NCBI GenBank assembly: GCA_028293095.1
Contig: JAQGPK010000090.1
Span: 1-12,034, forward strand
Length of the DNA stretch: 12,034 bases
From: Chlamydiia bacterium
Lineage (GTDB): Bacteria; Chlamydiota; Chlamydiia; Chlamydiales; FEN-1388
Reading direction: 5' to 3'
Shown here: positions 1-5,541 of the stretch, one piece after another
Layout of the letters: each line of letters opens with the position of its first letter
How positions within the stretch are numbered: the stretch's first letter is position 1
The notes under the pieces: model-generated
Databases searched by the model: none
The model's input: the letters and a program-made list of their open reading frames with translations, nothing else
What the model was told of the DNA's origin: nothing
Made by a program: the position numbers and the translations under genes

Positions 1-402
1 AGGTGTGCCATCTTGATGCATCACCTGGACTCCTTTATCACAAGCAATCCCGATAAAAGTGGCCCCAATATAGTAGTTATACCCTAAAATTTGTCGAATG
101 GATGCCTGAGTAATAGCTGAAACGCTCTCTTTACATTCAAGCAGGAGAAGAGGAAAAAGACCTTTTTTTTCATCTTGACCGTAGCACACAATATCGAGAC
201 GTCTCTTTGGAATTTTGGTGAGTTGGGAGCGGATAGGAAGCTGGGAAATTTCTTTTTCAACCATAATAAGAGAGGATGGGTAACCCCACTCCTCTCTTAG
301 CATTTTTAATAGCCCTTGCCGGATATACTCCTCAGGAGTTGCCTGAATCCATTTTTTTCGGCTTAGACAAAAAAGAGTACTATTCTGGTTCAACGATGCC
401 AT
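1..402 (-). CDS. HsdR N-terminal-like nuclease domain protein (partial, runs off left edge)
   Basis: The reverse strand stays open from an ATG at 402 to the window edge, giving at least 134 residues. The protein has the look of the N-terminal endonuclease domain of type I restriction HsdR subunits (HSDR_N-type PD-(D/E)XK fold). The sequence RRLDIV puts an Asp at about residue 70, and LLLLECK puts the E-x-K pair at about 89-91, the classical spacing for the catalytic half-sites; E49 could be the leading acidic residue. The segment that follows (QASIRQILGYNYYIGA) matches the helix after the active site in this family. The start lies inside hpf, about 20 bases before its stop, and another in-frame ATG sits at 411, so translational coupling to hpf is likely. 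No methylase or specificity subunit is in view. It may be a stand-alone nuclease-fold protein rather than a restriction enzyme; the missing C-terminus prevents a decision. Confidence 0.72.
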   Translation of the reverse strand, partial: MASLNQNSTLFCLSRKKWIQATPEEYIRQGLLKMLREEWGYPSSLIMVEKEISQLPIRSQLTKIPKRRLDIVCYGQDEKKGLFPLLLLECKESVSAITQASIRQILGYNYYIGATFIGIACDKGVQVMHQDGTP

Positions 403-1018
403 AATTCCCATCACGGCGTCTGTAAATCACCTTCAATTTGCGATCCTTCTCGCCACGAAATACAAGACAAACAGCTTTTGAAAGATCCATTTTCATAATG
501 GCCTCTTCATTCGTAAGGATTTTAAGTGGCTGTACTTCTGTCCCCACAATCTTAGGAAGCTCTGTGGCTGCAGTTTGTTGCTTCTTCGTCTCGTTTTCAA
601 TTTCATCATTAATATTTAGAAGATCTACTTCATCTTCAAAAAATGCTTCATACACTGTCTCTGGAACATCTTTGATAGGATGATCTTTTGTATGATGCTC
701 ATGAATTCTTGTCAGGTAGCGCTTGAGTTGCGACTCTAATTTATGAACAGCTATATCGATAGAGGCATACATATCTGTAGTCACGCCACCGCTTTTGATG
801 GTGGTATTGCCATATTTCATGACAATTTCAACCTTATGCTGATACCTTTGGATATCCATCGTGACGAGCACATCAATAATACGCGTTGCAAAACGTTCAA
901 GCTTTGCGATTTTTTCTATAGCATATGTCTTCATAGCATCAGTCACATCGACATGACGCCCGGTTACCATAAAATTGTATTTTTGGTCGAGTTCTTGCAC
1001 TTTCTGTTTATGATTCAT
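380..1018 (-). CDS. hpf: Ribosome hibernation promoting factor, long form
   Basis: This encodes a 212-residue long-form HPF (S30AE family), which binds the 30S decoding region and drives 100S ribosome dimer formation in resting cells. The S30AE domain spans about residues 15-112 (TGRHVDVTDAMKTYAIEKI, then the beta-strand and basic helix ending KRYLTRIHEHH). A variable charged linker covers about 113-158. The C-terminal dimerisation domain occupies about 159-212 and ends in the conserved VIYRRRDGNYGIVEPE. Short-form HPF is about 95-110 residues, so this is clearly the long form. The ATG at 1018 is preceded by AAGAGG at good spacing; a later Met at residue 17 lacks this support, so a 16-residue N-terminal extension is probable. 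The downstream nuclease-like gene overlaps its end. In a chlamydial-type life cycle such a factor would suit the dormant infectious stage, but that is inference. Confidence 0.95.
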   Translation of the reverse strand: MNHKQKVQELDQKYNFMVTGRHVDVTDAMKTYAIEKIAKLERFATRIIDVLVTMDIQRYQHKVEIVMKYGNTTIKSGGVTTDMYASIDIAVHKLESQLKRYLTRIHEHHTKDHPIKDVPETVYEAFFEDEVDLLNINDEIENETKKQQTAATELPKIVGTEVQPLKILTNEEAIMKMDLSKAVCLVFRGEKDRKLKVIYRRRDGNYGIVEPE

Positions 1019-1087
1019 GGCATACCTCTTAGAATTTTAGATCTTTTTCCCTTATAGAATGGGGAAATTTAATTTTCAATGAAGATA

Positions 1088-1161
1088 TGCACCGAAGAGG
1101 ACTCGAACCTCCAACCACCTGGTTCGAAGCCAGGTACTCTATCCGATTGAGCTATCGGTGC
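1088..1161 (-). tRNA. tRNA-Arg (anticodon UCG)
   Basis: The reverse strand folds as a complete cloverleaf. The acceptor stem GCACCGA pairs fully with TCGGTGC. The anticodon stem CCTGG/CCAGG carries the loop CTTCGAA, giving anticodon TCG (Arg). The T arm has GGAGG-TTCGAGT-CCTCT. The discriminator base is A at 1088, and the CCA end is not encoded. A TATACT box (1174 to 1169 on this strand) sits just upstream and could be its -10 element; no clear -35 was found. Confidence 0.96.
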
Positions 1162-1176
1162 AAGATGAAGTATAAT
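1147..1176 (+). promoter_or_regulatory. Putative sigma70-type promoter for recO
   Basis: TTGAGC (1147-1152) is followed after 18 bases by a perfect TATAAT (1171-1176). Transcription would start near 1183, about 33 bases before the recO ATG. The -35 box would lie inside the tRNA-Arg gene, and the -10 box overlaps a TATACT box on the opposite strand, so recO and the tRNA may be transcribed divergently from interleaved promoters. Predicted from sequence only. Confidence 0.45.
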
Positions 1177-1215
1177 CGGCAATACTATATCATTCGGCTC
1201 TATTTTAAAGGTAGT

Positions 1216-1758
1216 ATGAAGTCAATCGAAGGAATCATCCTCAAAGCCCGCTCTTTTGGAGAAGCATCGCATATCCTCACCCTCTTTTCAAAAGAGTGCG
1301 GTCTCATTCAATTGGTTACTAATAATCACTACAAGAAGTTTCTTAGAAGCTACTCACCGCTTTTAAAAGTAGAAGCTGATGTTATTCCCTCGGATAAGGA
1401 ACTCTGGAAATGTAAAGAGCTCATAATCACAGCCTCCTATCAAGCCTGCCGGCTTAATTTAGAAAAGCTAAAAATCGCAATCTTTATTTTGCATAAAATC
1501 CATCGCATACTGCCGTATAGACAGCCAATTGAGTCGCTTTACGTGATCATCGATGAACATCTGAATGCTTTGAATGAGCATCCAAAACCCTATGCAGCAG
1601 GGGCATCGCTTCTCTTGAAATTGTACCATCATGAAGGCATGTTGCAAGAGCATCTTTATCCTAACGTAGAAAAGCTCCTCAAAGCAGACTTGCGCGAATT
1701 AGAAGATATCGACTGTAGTTTGGAGTTATTGAGAGAGATTGCGAAAGGGGGGACTTGA
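1216..1758 (+). CDS. recO: DNA repair protein RecO, C-terminally short
   Basis: The product resembles RecO, the RecF-pathway mediator that loads RecA on SSB-coated DNA and anneals strands. The N-terminus (KSIEGIILKARSFGEASHILTLFSKECGLI) is the typical RecO OB-fold opening, followed by a helical domain with YAAGASLLLKLYHHEGM. The start chosen is the ATG at 1216, preceded by AAAGG; the upstream in-frame extension reads through the tRNA-Arg gene and is not credible. The protein is 180 residues, while RecO is usually about 220-250, so roughly the last 60 residues are missing, including where many homologs carry a zinc-binding region. The final codons (IAKGGT, stop) lie inside the 3' end of the opposing tRNA-Leu gene. 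Either this lineage has a compact RecO or the gene was cut when sequence was joined at the tRNA. Confidence 0.8.
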   Translation: MKSIEGIILKARSFGEASHILTLFSKECGLIQLVTNNHYKKFLRSYSPLLKVEADVIPSDKELWKCKELIITASYQACRLNLEKLKIAIFILHKIHRILPYRQPIESLYVIIDEHLNALNEHPKPYAAGASLLLKLYHHEGMLQEHLYPNVEKLLKADLRELEDIDCSLELLREIAKGGT

Positions 1759-1823
1759 ACCCCCACGAGGTAAACCTCACTACCACCTCAAAGTAGCGCG
1801 TATACCAATTCCGCCACTTTCGC
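1740..1823 (-). tRNA. tRNA-Leu (anticodon GAG)
   Basis: The reverse strand forms a class II tRNA. The acceptor stem GCGAAAG pairs with CTTTCGC. The anticodon stem CTACT/GGTAG carries the loop TTGAGGT, giving anticodon GAG (Leu). A long variable arm, GAGG-TTTA-CCTC, is typical of tRNA-Leu, and the T arm is GGGGG-TTCAAGT-CCCCC. The discriminator is A at 1740, and CCA is not encoded. Its 3' end overlaps the last 19 bases of recO on the other strand. Confidence 0.96.
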
Positions 1824-1836
1824 ATGAATGGGATAG

Positions 1837-1866
1837 ATCCTACCAATTTTGGAGAATTTTTCACAA
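1837..1866 (-). promoter_or_regulatory. Putative promoter for tRNA-Leu
   Basis: On the reverse strand TTGTGA (1866-1861) is separated by 18 bases from TAGGAT (1842-1837). The predicted start falls a few bases upstream of the tRNA 5' end at 1823, which is the expected distance. The boxes are moderate matches, so this is a tentative call. Confidence 0.38.
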
Positions 1867-2043
1867 GAACTATCAAGAATAATTCTCATTCAAAGATATG
1901 CTCTTGCTTGAAAGACTGCACTCTTGATATGACATATGGGGAAGATTAACGAAAGCTTAATATACAGTTAACTTATTCTTTATCTCAAGCGCTTAAGCTT
2001 GCGAGAAATAGTATCAAAATCCTAATTCTTAAGGAGTCTTTTT

Positions 2044-2496
2044 ATGACATCATTACTCGACGTTTACTTAAATGCACAAGGAGCTAGCGCATCTGAGGCT
2101 CTTATCGCAAAAGATGGCCAACCTGCAGGAGCTGTCCCAACTGCGCCAGTATCGGGTCCAGTTGTCAATAAGTCACTCGAATTCGGAACGTCTGTAGTAG
2201 TACAAGAAGGTCTAGATAAACGCCGTAATAAGATAATCACAGCTGTTGTAAGTGTTCCTTTTTCCCAACTGCAAAAAACAGGAGTTCTCTCAGCAAAACT
2301 TACTGTTATTGATACATACAATAAAAAAACTCACAAATGGAAGCAAAAAATAGTTTGTAATAATCTTAATAAGGGTGAGGCTGTTTACCCCGTACTTGAA
2401 GCTGCTGTTAATGATGCAATAAAGGCTTATAAAGATACAGAGAAAAAGAAAAAACCAAAATCGCTACTTGACGTTTATGTAGAGAGCATTAAATAA
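2044..2496 (+). CDS. Small basic protein of unknown function, possible divergent member of a three-gene cluster
   Basis: No family is recognised. The product has 150 residues. A perfect AAGGAG seven bases before the ATG shows strong translation. Residues 10-42 are Ala/Pro/Gly-rich and look disordered. About 45-108 alternate hydrophobic and polar residues as a beta-rich core, followed by a predicted helix (AAVNDAIKAYKD, about 120-131) and a Lys stretch (KKKKPK, 134-139). The motif SLLDVY occurs twice, at residues 3-8 and 140-145, so the two ends mirror each other, also at DNA level (gacgttta in both). There is one Cys (105) and no signal peptide or membrane segment. The layout (flexible N-terminus, core, helix with DA-x-A-like spacing, Lys-rich end) matches the next two genes, but sequence identity is low, so paralogy is a suggestion. 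Its promoter was not found with confidence. Confidence 0.8.
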   Translation: MTSLLDVYLNAQGASASEALIAKDGQPAGAVPTAPVSGPVVNKSLEFGTSVVVQEGLDKRRNKIITAVVSVPFSQLQKTGVLSAKLTVIDTYNKKTHKWKQKIVCNNLNKGEAVYPVLEAAVNDAIKAYKDTEKKKKPKSLLDVYVESIK

Positions 2497-2519
2497 GTTA
2501 CCATAAATTAATAATAACT

Positions 2520-2554
2520 TAATATTTTATTATTTACAATAAAATAAAATATTA
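2520..2554 (+). repeat. AT-only inverted repeat downstream of the first basic-protein gene
   Basis: TAATATTTTATT (2520-2531) and AATAAAATATTA (2543-2554) form a perfect 12-bp stem with an 11-base loop, 24 bases after the stop of the preceding gene. It could slow transcription or protect the 3' end of the RNA, but it contains no G-C pair and overlaps the promoter of the next gene, so it may be a by-product of very AT-rich DNA. Confidence 0.35.
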
Positions 2555-2562
2555 AATATAAT
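2533..2562 (+). promoter_or_regulatory. Putative strong sigma70-type promoter for the second basic-protein gene
   Basis: TTTACA (2533-2538, five of six consensus bases) is followed after 18 bases by a perfect TATAAT (2557-2562). A second TATAAT lies at 2564-2569. The predicted start is near 2569, giving a leader of about 37 bases to the ATG at 2607. The surroundings are almost pure A/T, which raises the chance of a random match. Confidence 0.5.
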
Positions 2563-2606
2563 TTATAATTTTAATTACATAAAAAACAAAAAATCGGAGA
2601 AATAGT

Positions 2607-3047
2607 ATGACAGCACCAATATCCTCAGCTGTACATAGCGCACCAAGTGGAAATATCTCGCTTGCTCCTATTGCAGTTTTAGTAGCTCCCGGCGCTGAAG
2701 TTGCTTTAGAGCCAGCGGGTCATGCTCTCGGTCGGAGCTTTAAAGTAGAAACAAAAAAAGGAAAGCACGGCAAAATCAAAGTAGTTGTAAAAGGTGCAGA
2801 TTTAGGCAAGCACGGGAAGCTTATTGTAAAACACACTGCTGGTAGTGTCAAAATTATTCAAAGTAAAGAGCTAACCAAAGGCTTAGAAAAACATACAGTT
2901 TCTGAAGCTGCTCGAAACGATGCCGTTGCGAAGGCTAATGAAGCCATCAAGCAAATAGAAACAAAAGACAAAGCAAAAGCAAAAGCTAAGAAAGAAAAAA
3001 AGACTAAAAAGGAAGTGGAAAAGCATAGCCATAAAAAGCACCATTAA
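2607..3047 (+). CDS. Lys/Ala-rich basic protein of unknown family, possible nucleoid-associated protein
   Basis: The product has 146 residues. An Ala/Pro/Val-rich N-terminus (about 1-38) leads into a core at about 42-116 (GRSFKVETKK, GADLGKHGKL, AGSVKIIQ, ANEAIK), then a highly basic tail from about 118 rich in Lys, Ala and Glu and ending SHKKHH. The core aligns with the next gene (shared GR-x-FKV-x-TK, KI, GA-x-x-GKHG-x-L, GSV-x-I-x-Q, AN-x-AIK), so the two are paralogs. The start context (ggagaaatagtatgacagca) is nearly identical too. No signal peptide or membrane segment is evident. The composition recalls chlamydial histone-like Hc1/Hc2, but the core is not either of those as I know them. 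DNA or RNA binding is an inference from charge only; a secreted, host-directed basic protein is an alternative. Confidence 0.82.
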   Translation: MTAPISSAVHSAPSGNISLAPIAVLVAPGAEVALEPAGHALGRSFKVETKKGKHGKIKVVVKGADLGKHGKLIVKHTAGSVKIIQSKELTKGLEKHTVSEAARNDAVAKANEAIKQIETKDKAKAKAKKEKKTKKEVEKHSHKKHH

Positions 3048-3149
3048 TAAACACATTGATGGTTTTTTCTATAATGTTTGAGGAGGACCAAAAATAGCCA
3101 TTTTTAAATATAGTGAAACAAAAACTTTAATTAAAATTTTAAAATCATT

Positions 3150-3176
3150 TTGATTTAAAATGTAATTGTGTATAAT
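3150..3176 (+). promoter_or_regulatory. Putative promoter for the third basic-protein gene
   Basis: A perfect TATAAT (3171-3176) sits about 70 bases upstream of the ATG at 3247, with TG directly before it. TTGATT (3150-3155) precedes it with a short 15-base spacer; TTTTGA (3148-3153) gives 17. The -10 box is convincing, the -35 box is not. Confidence 0.42.
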
Positions 3177-3246
3177 AAAAGCGAACAAATATTGTTCAAT
3201 GTAATTAATAGAAGAAAACCAATAAAACAAACCTTGGAGAAATAAT

Positions 3247-3741
3247 ATGACAGCATTAGCACCAGTAGCAGTAGCGGCACCAGTAGCAGCACCAGCAGTA
3301 GCGGTAGCAGCACCAGTAGCAGTAGCTCACGGTCGTGAATTTAAGGTAGTAACAAAAAGAAAAAATGACAAAATTACTGCTACCGTAACAGGCGCAGTTT
3401 TCGGCAAACATGGACAGCTTGATGTTGTTCAAAAGAGTGGTAGCGTACACATCCAGCAAAATAGCAAACTCGAAAAGCGAGTAAAAAAGCAAAAAACTTC
3501 TGATGCTGATGTTAAAGAAGCTGTTGAGCAAGCTAACACTGCAATCAAGAAAGAAGAGACAGAACATAAAGCTGCTAAAGCTGCTAAAAAAGCGCTTAAG
3601 ATAGAAGCTAAAACTGCCGCTAAAGAAGCAAAGCATTCTGCTAAAGAAGCTGAGAAAAAAGCTAAAGAAGCAAAACATGCTGCTAAAAAAGCTGAGAAAA
3701 AAGCTAAAGAAGCAAAGAAGTCTGCTAAAAAGCACAAATAA
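3247..3741 (+). CDS. Ala/Lys-rich histone-like basic protein with repeat tail, unknown family
   Basis: The product has 164 residues in three parts. Residues 1-28 are an almost pure Ala/Val/Pro stretch. The core at about 29-103 (GREFKVVTKR, GAVFGKHGQL, SGSVHIQQ, ANTAIKK) is shared with the preceding gene. From about 105 to the end runs a Lys/Ala/Glu tail with a 14-residue repeat (AK-x-x-AK-x-AEKKAKE) present twice plus a partial third copy. The tail resembles histone H1 C-termini and the chlamydial Hc2 repeats in composition and would probably be a single charged helix. TTGGAGAA precedes the ATG. The gene has its own candidate promoter and is closed by a perfect terminator. Nucleoid compaction is a reasonable guess, supported by composition only. 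The low-complexity ends could change length by slippage. Confidence 0.85.
   Translation: MTALAPVAVAAPVAAPAVAVAAPVAVAHGREFKVVTKRKNDKITATVTGAVFGKHGQLDVVQKSGSVHIQQNSKLEKRVKKQKTSDADVKEAVEQANTAIKKEETEHKAAKAAKKALKIEAKTAAKEAKHSAKEAEKKAKEAKHAAKKAEKKAKEAKKSAKKHK
3628..3738 (+). repeat. 42-bp in-frame tandem repeat (2.6 copies)
   Basis: Units at 3628-3669 and 3670-3711 differ at only a few positions, and a partial 27-base unit (3712-3738) runs to the stop codon. Each unit encodes 14 residues of the basic tail. The preceding codons (about 3607-3627) look like a more decayed unit. Such repeats expand and contract, so tail length may vary between strains. Confidence 0.85.
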
Positions 3742-3773
3742 TCAGCCGATTAGCTTTTTACGAAGATCTTTTT

Positions 3774-3800
3774 AGGAGGACCAATAGGTCCTCCTTTCTT
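3774..3800 (+). terminator. Intrinsic terminator of the basic-protein cluster
   Basis: AGGAGGACC (3774-3782), loop AATA and GGTCCTCCT (3787-3795) form a perfect 9-bp G+C-rich stem followed by TTCTTATTTAT. It lies 33 bases after the stop of the third basic-protein gene and separates that cluster from the long operon downstream. Confidence 0.85.
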
Positions 3801-3868
3801 ATTTATATTGATTACTATATACTTTTTAAGACATTACTTTTAATTTAGGTCACACCCTAGTAGCACTT

Positions 3869-4702
3869 ATGACAAACATACCCTCAATAGTGGAAGAGAC
3901 AATACCTTCTAAACGCTGCGTTGCCTATTGTACAGCCACAGCTTTCCAGCTCAAACCTCTCTTTGATGCATTGAAACTGCATCATAAAACAACTATGTTT
4001 AAAGACCTTGTCCATATCGAGGTACAAAGCAACCAATCTGAAGCACAAGTGCGCGATATTTTTTGTTTTTCCTATGGCGTTGCGGTCTTTTGGGGCTTTG
4101 AAGAAGCTGAAGAAAAAGAATTTTTAAATCTGTATAAACCTATTGAATACCGCGCTGATGAGAAAAAAGAGCGCGAGGTGATGAATTTCTCCTTCGGCAC
4201 TTCACCTAAAATTGAAGAAGAAGAAATTATTTTGCCTGACACAGACCTCTTTTCGAGACTTGCCGTCTCCCATGGTCTAGCACAGTCTGTAAAACTTGCC
4301 ACCTTTGAAAACGCTATCCAAAAAACAATTAACACTACAAAAACCATTCCCGAACAACTTGCTACGCGCGGTAAGATCCCTCTGTCCAAGAGAGAAATCA
4401 GAAAGAAGATGGGAGAGCTCTTTATTGAACGAAGTTCGATCAACCTCCATTCAGACATTCTCGACATTCCTGAGTTTTTCTGGGACCATTCGGAAGTTGA
4501 GCCTCTCTATACAATGATCGCCATGCATCTCGATCTAGAAACACGACTTGAAGTATTGAATCAACGCCTAGATATTGTTCATGATCTTTTTGAAATGCTC
4601 GGCAATGAACTCAACCACCAGCACTCATCTAAGCTTGAATGGATTATTATTTGGCTCATCGTTATCGAAGTTGTCATAACCCTTGTGCATCAATATGGAT
4701 AA
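3869..4702 (+). CDS. RMD1/DUF155 (YagE-like) family protein with C-terminal membrane anchor
   Basis: This 277-residue protein matches the RMD1/Sif2 (DUF155) family: an N-terminal region with CVAYCTATAF, a central signature with FSYGVAVFWGFEEAEEKEFL, the acidic DTDLFSRLAVSHGLAQS region, then a long helical C-terminus with RLDIVHDLFEMLGNE. One membrane helix closes the protein (about 256-273, WIIIWLIVIEVVITLV). In eukaryotes relatives act in mitochondria and RNA-related stress; the bacterial role is not established. The ATG at 3869 lacks a clear Shine-Dalgarno, so the start is moderately sure, although the conserved region begins soon after it. A TATACT box at 3818-3823 may be its -10. The last eight bases overlap the next gene (ATGGATAA), which points to translational coupling. 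It is the first gene of a seven-gene run. Confidence 0.87.
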   Translation: MTNIPSIVEETIPSKRCVAYCTATAFQLKPLFDALKLHHKTTMFKDLVHIEVQSNQSEAQVRDIFCFSYGVAVFWGFEEAEEKEFLNLYKPIEYRADEKKEREVMNFSFGTSPKIEEEEIILPDTDLFSRLAVSHGLAQSVKLATFENAIQKTINTTKTIPEQLATRGKIPLSKREIRKKMGELFIERSSINLHSDILDIPEFFWDHSEVEPLYTMIAMHLDLETRLEVLNQRLDIVHDLFEMLGNELNHQHSSKLEWIIIWLIVIEVVITLVHQYG

Positions 4703-5540
4703 AGAAAAAACTGCAGGTTACGAACTGATTGATAGTGGCTCTGGAAGAAAACTCGAACGCTTTGGCCCCTATACTCTTTCAAGACCTTGCTCACAAGCTG
4801 TCTGGAAAAAAAAGCTTTCAGAGAAAATATGGCAAAATGCGGATGCCACCTTTACAAGAGATGAGGAAAACCGCTGGATTAAAAAGCCAGGATTGCCAGC
4901 CTCTTGGTTTTGTGATGTTGACGGACTCCTCTTTAAGATTCAACCAACAGACTTCGGCCACCTTGGTATCTTTGCAGAGCAAAGGCCTTTCTGGCGTTGG
5001 ATGCGCGATACCATCAAAGCAGAGCAAAAGCCGATCAAAGTTTTAAATTTATTTGCTTACTCTGGCGGCTCAACCCTCGCTTGCGCGCAAGGTGGCGCTG
5101 AAGTGTGTCATCTCGATGCCTCTAAAGGAATGGTTGCTTGGGCACGTGAAAATGCCGCCGAAAATCATCTCAAAGATACCCCTATTCGCTGGATTGTCGA
5201 TGATGTGATGAAATTTTTGCAGCGTGAAATTAAGCGCGGAAATCGCTATGAAGCAATCATCTTAGATCCTCCTACTTTCGGACGCGGTGCAAATAATGAA
5301 CTCTTTAAAATCGAAGAGCAGATCATTCCACTTCTTGAGATGTGCAGATCGGTATTAAGTGAACATCCTCGCTTTATCCTCTTCTCCTGCCATACCCCTG
5401 GATTTACGCCACAGGCTCTAAAAAATCTTTTAGATGATATGATGAAAGGATGTGACGGCAAAATCGATGCAGGCGAGATGCAGCTTGAAAATGCAACCCC
5501 CATTCCGAGTGGCGCTTTTGCTAAATGGTGTCACCACTAG
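4695..5540 (+). CDS. Class I SAM-dependent methyltransferase, RlmI-like (Methyltrans_SAM family)
   Basis: This 281-residue protein has a class I Rossmann methyltransferase fold. Motif I is VLNLFAYSGGS (about 116-126), followed by an acidic strand end (LDAS, about 140-143), an acidic motif (VDDV, about 168-171) and motif IV LDPPTFGRG (about 190-198), close to the DPP-x-F motif of the rRNA cytosine-5 methyltransferases RlmI/RlmK. An upstream beta-rich segment (LLFKIQPTDFGHLGIFAEQR) is typical of this family. Methylation of rRNA or tRNA is the likely role; the exact target cannot be read from sequence. The ATG at 4695 overlaps the previous stop by eight bases. A TTG at 4683 is possible but adds only four residues. 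The next gene starts one base after the stop. Confidence 0.88.
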   Translation: MDKEKTAGYELIDSGSGRKLERFGPYTLSRPCSQAVWKKKLSEKIWQNADATFTRDEENRWIKKPGLPASWFCDVDGLLFKIQPTDFGHLGIFAEQRPFWRWMRDTIKAEQKPIKVLNLFAYSGGSTLACAQGGAEVCHLDASKGMVAWARENAAENHLKDTPIRWIVDDVMKFLQREIKRGNRYEAIILDPPTFGRGANNELFKIEEQIIPLLEMCRSVLSEHPRFILFSCHTPGFTPQALKNLLDDMMKGCDGKIDAGEMQLENATPIPSGAFAKWCHH

Positions 5541-5541
5541 T

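Noticed and set aside
1087..1215. An N-terminal extension of RecO by 43 residues.
   Set aside because: It would be translated through the tRNA-Arg gene; the RecO family start fits the ATG at 1216.
1824..1952. A 42-codon open frame starting at the ATG just beyond the tRNA-Leu gene (contains KICSCLKDC).
   Set aside because: It has no ribosome binding site, overlaps the predicted tRNA promoter and shows no family resemblance. I considered a detached RecO zinc region, but the Cys spacing does not fit.
3256..3737. Long reverse-strand open frames opposite the third basic-protein gene, rich in Phe, Ser, Cys and Ala.
   Set aside because: They are mirror products of the low-complexity Lys/Ala codons on the plus strand and have no start signals.
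2933..3741. CRISPR-like periodicity in the A-rich repeats of the basic-protein genes.
   Set aside because: The repeats are in frame, contiguous, without spacers of regular unique sequence, and encode Lys/Ala tails.
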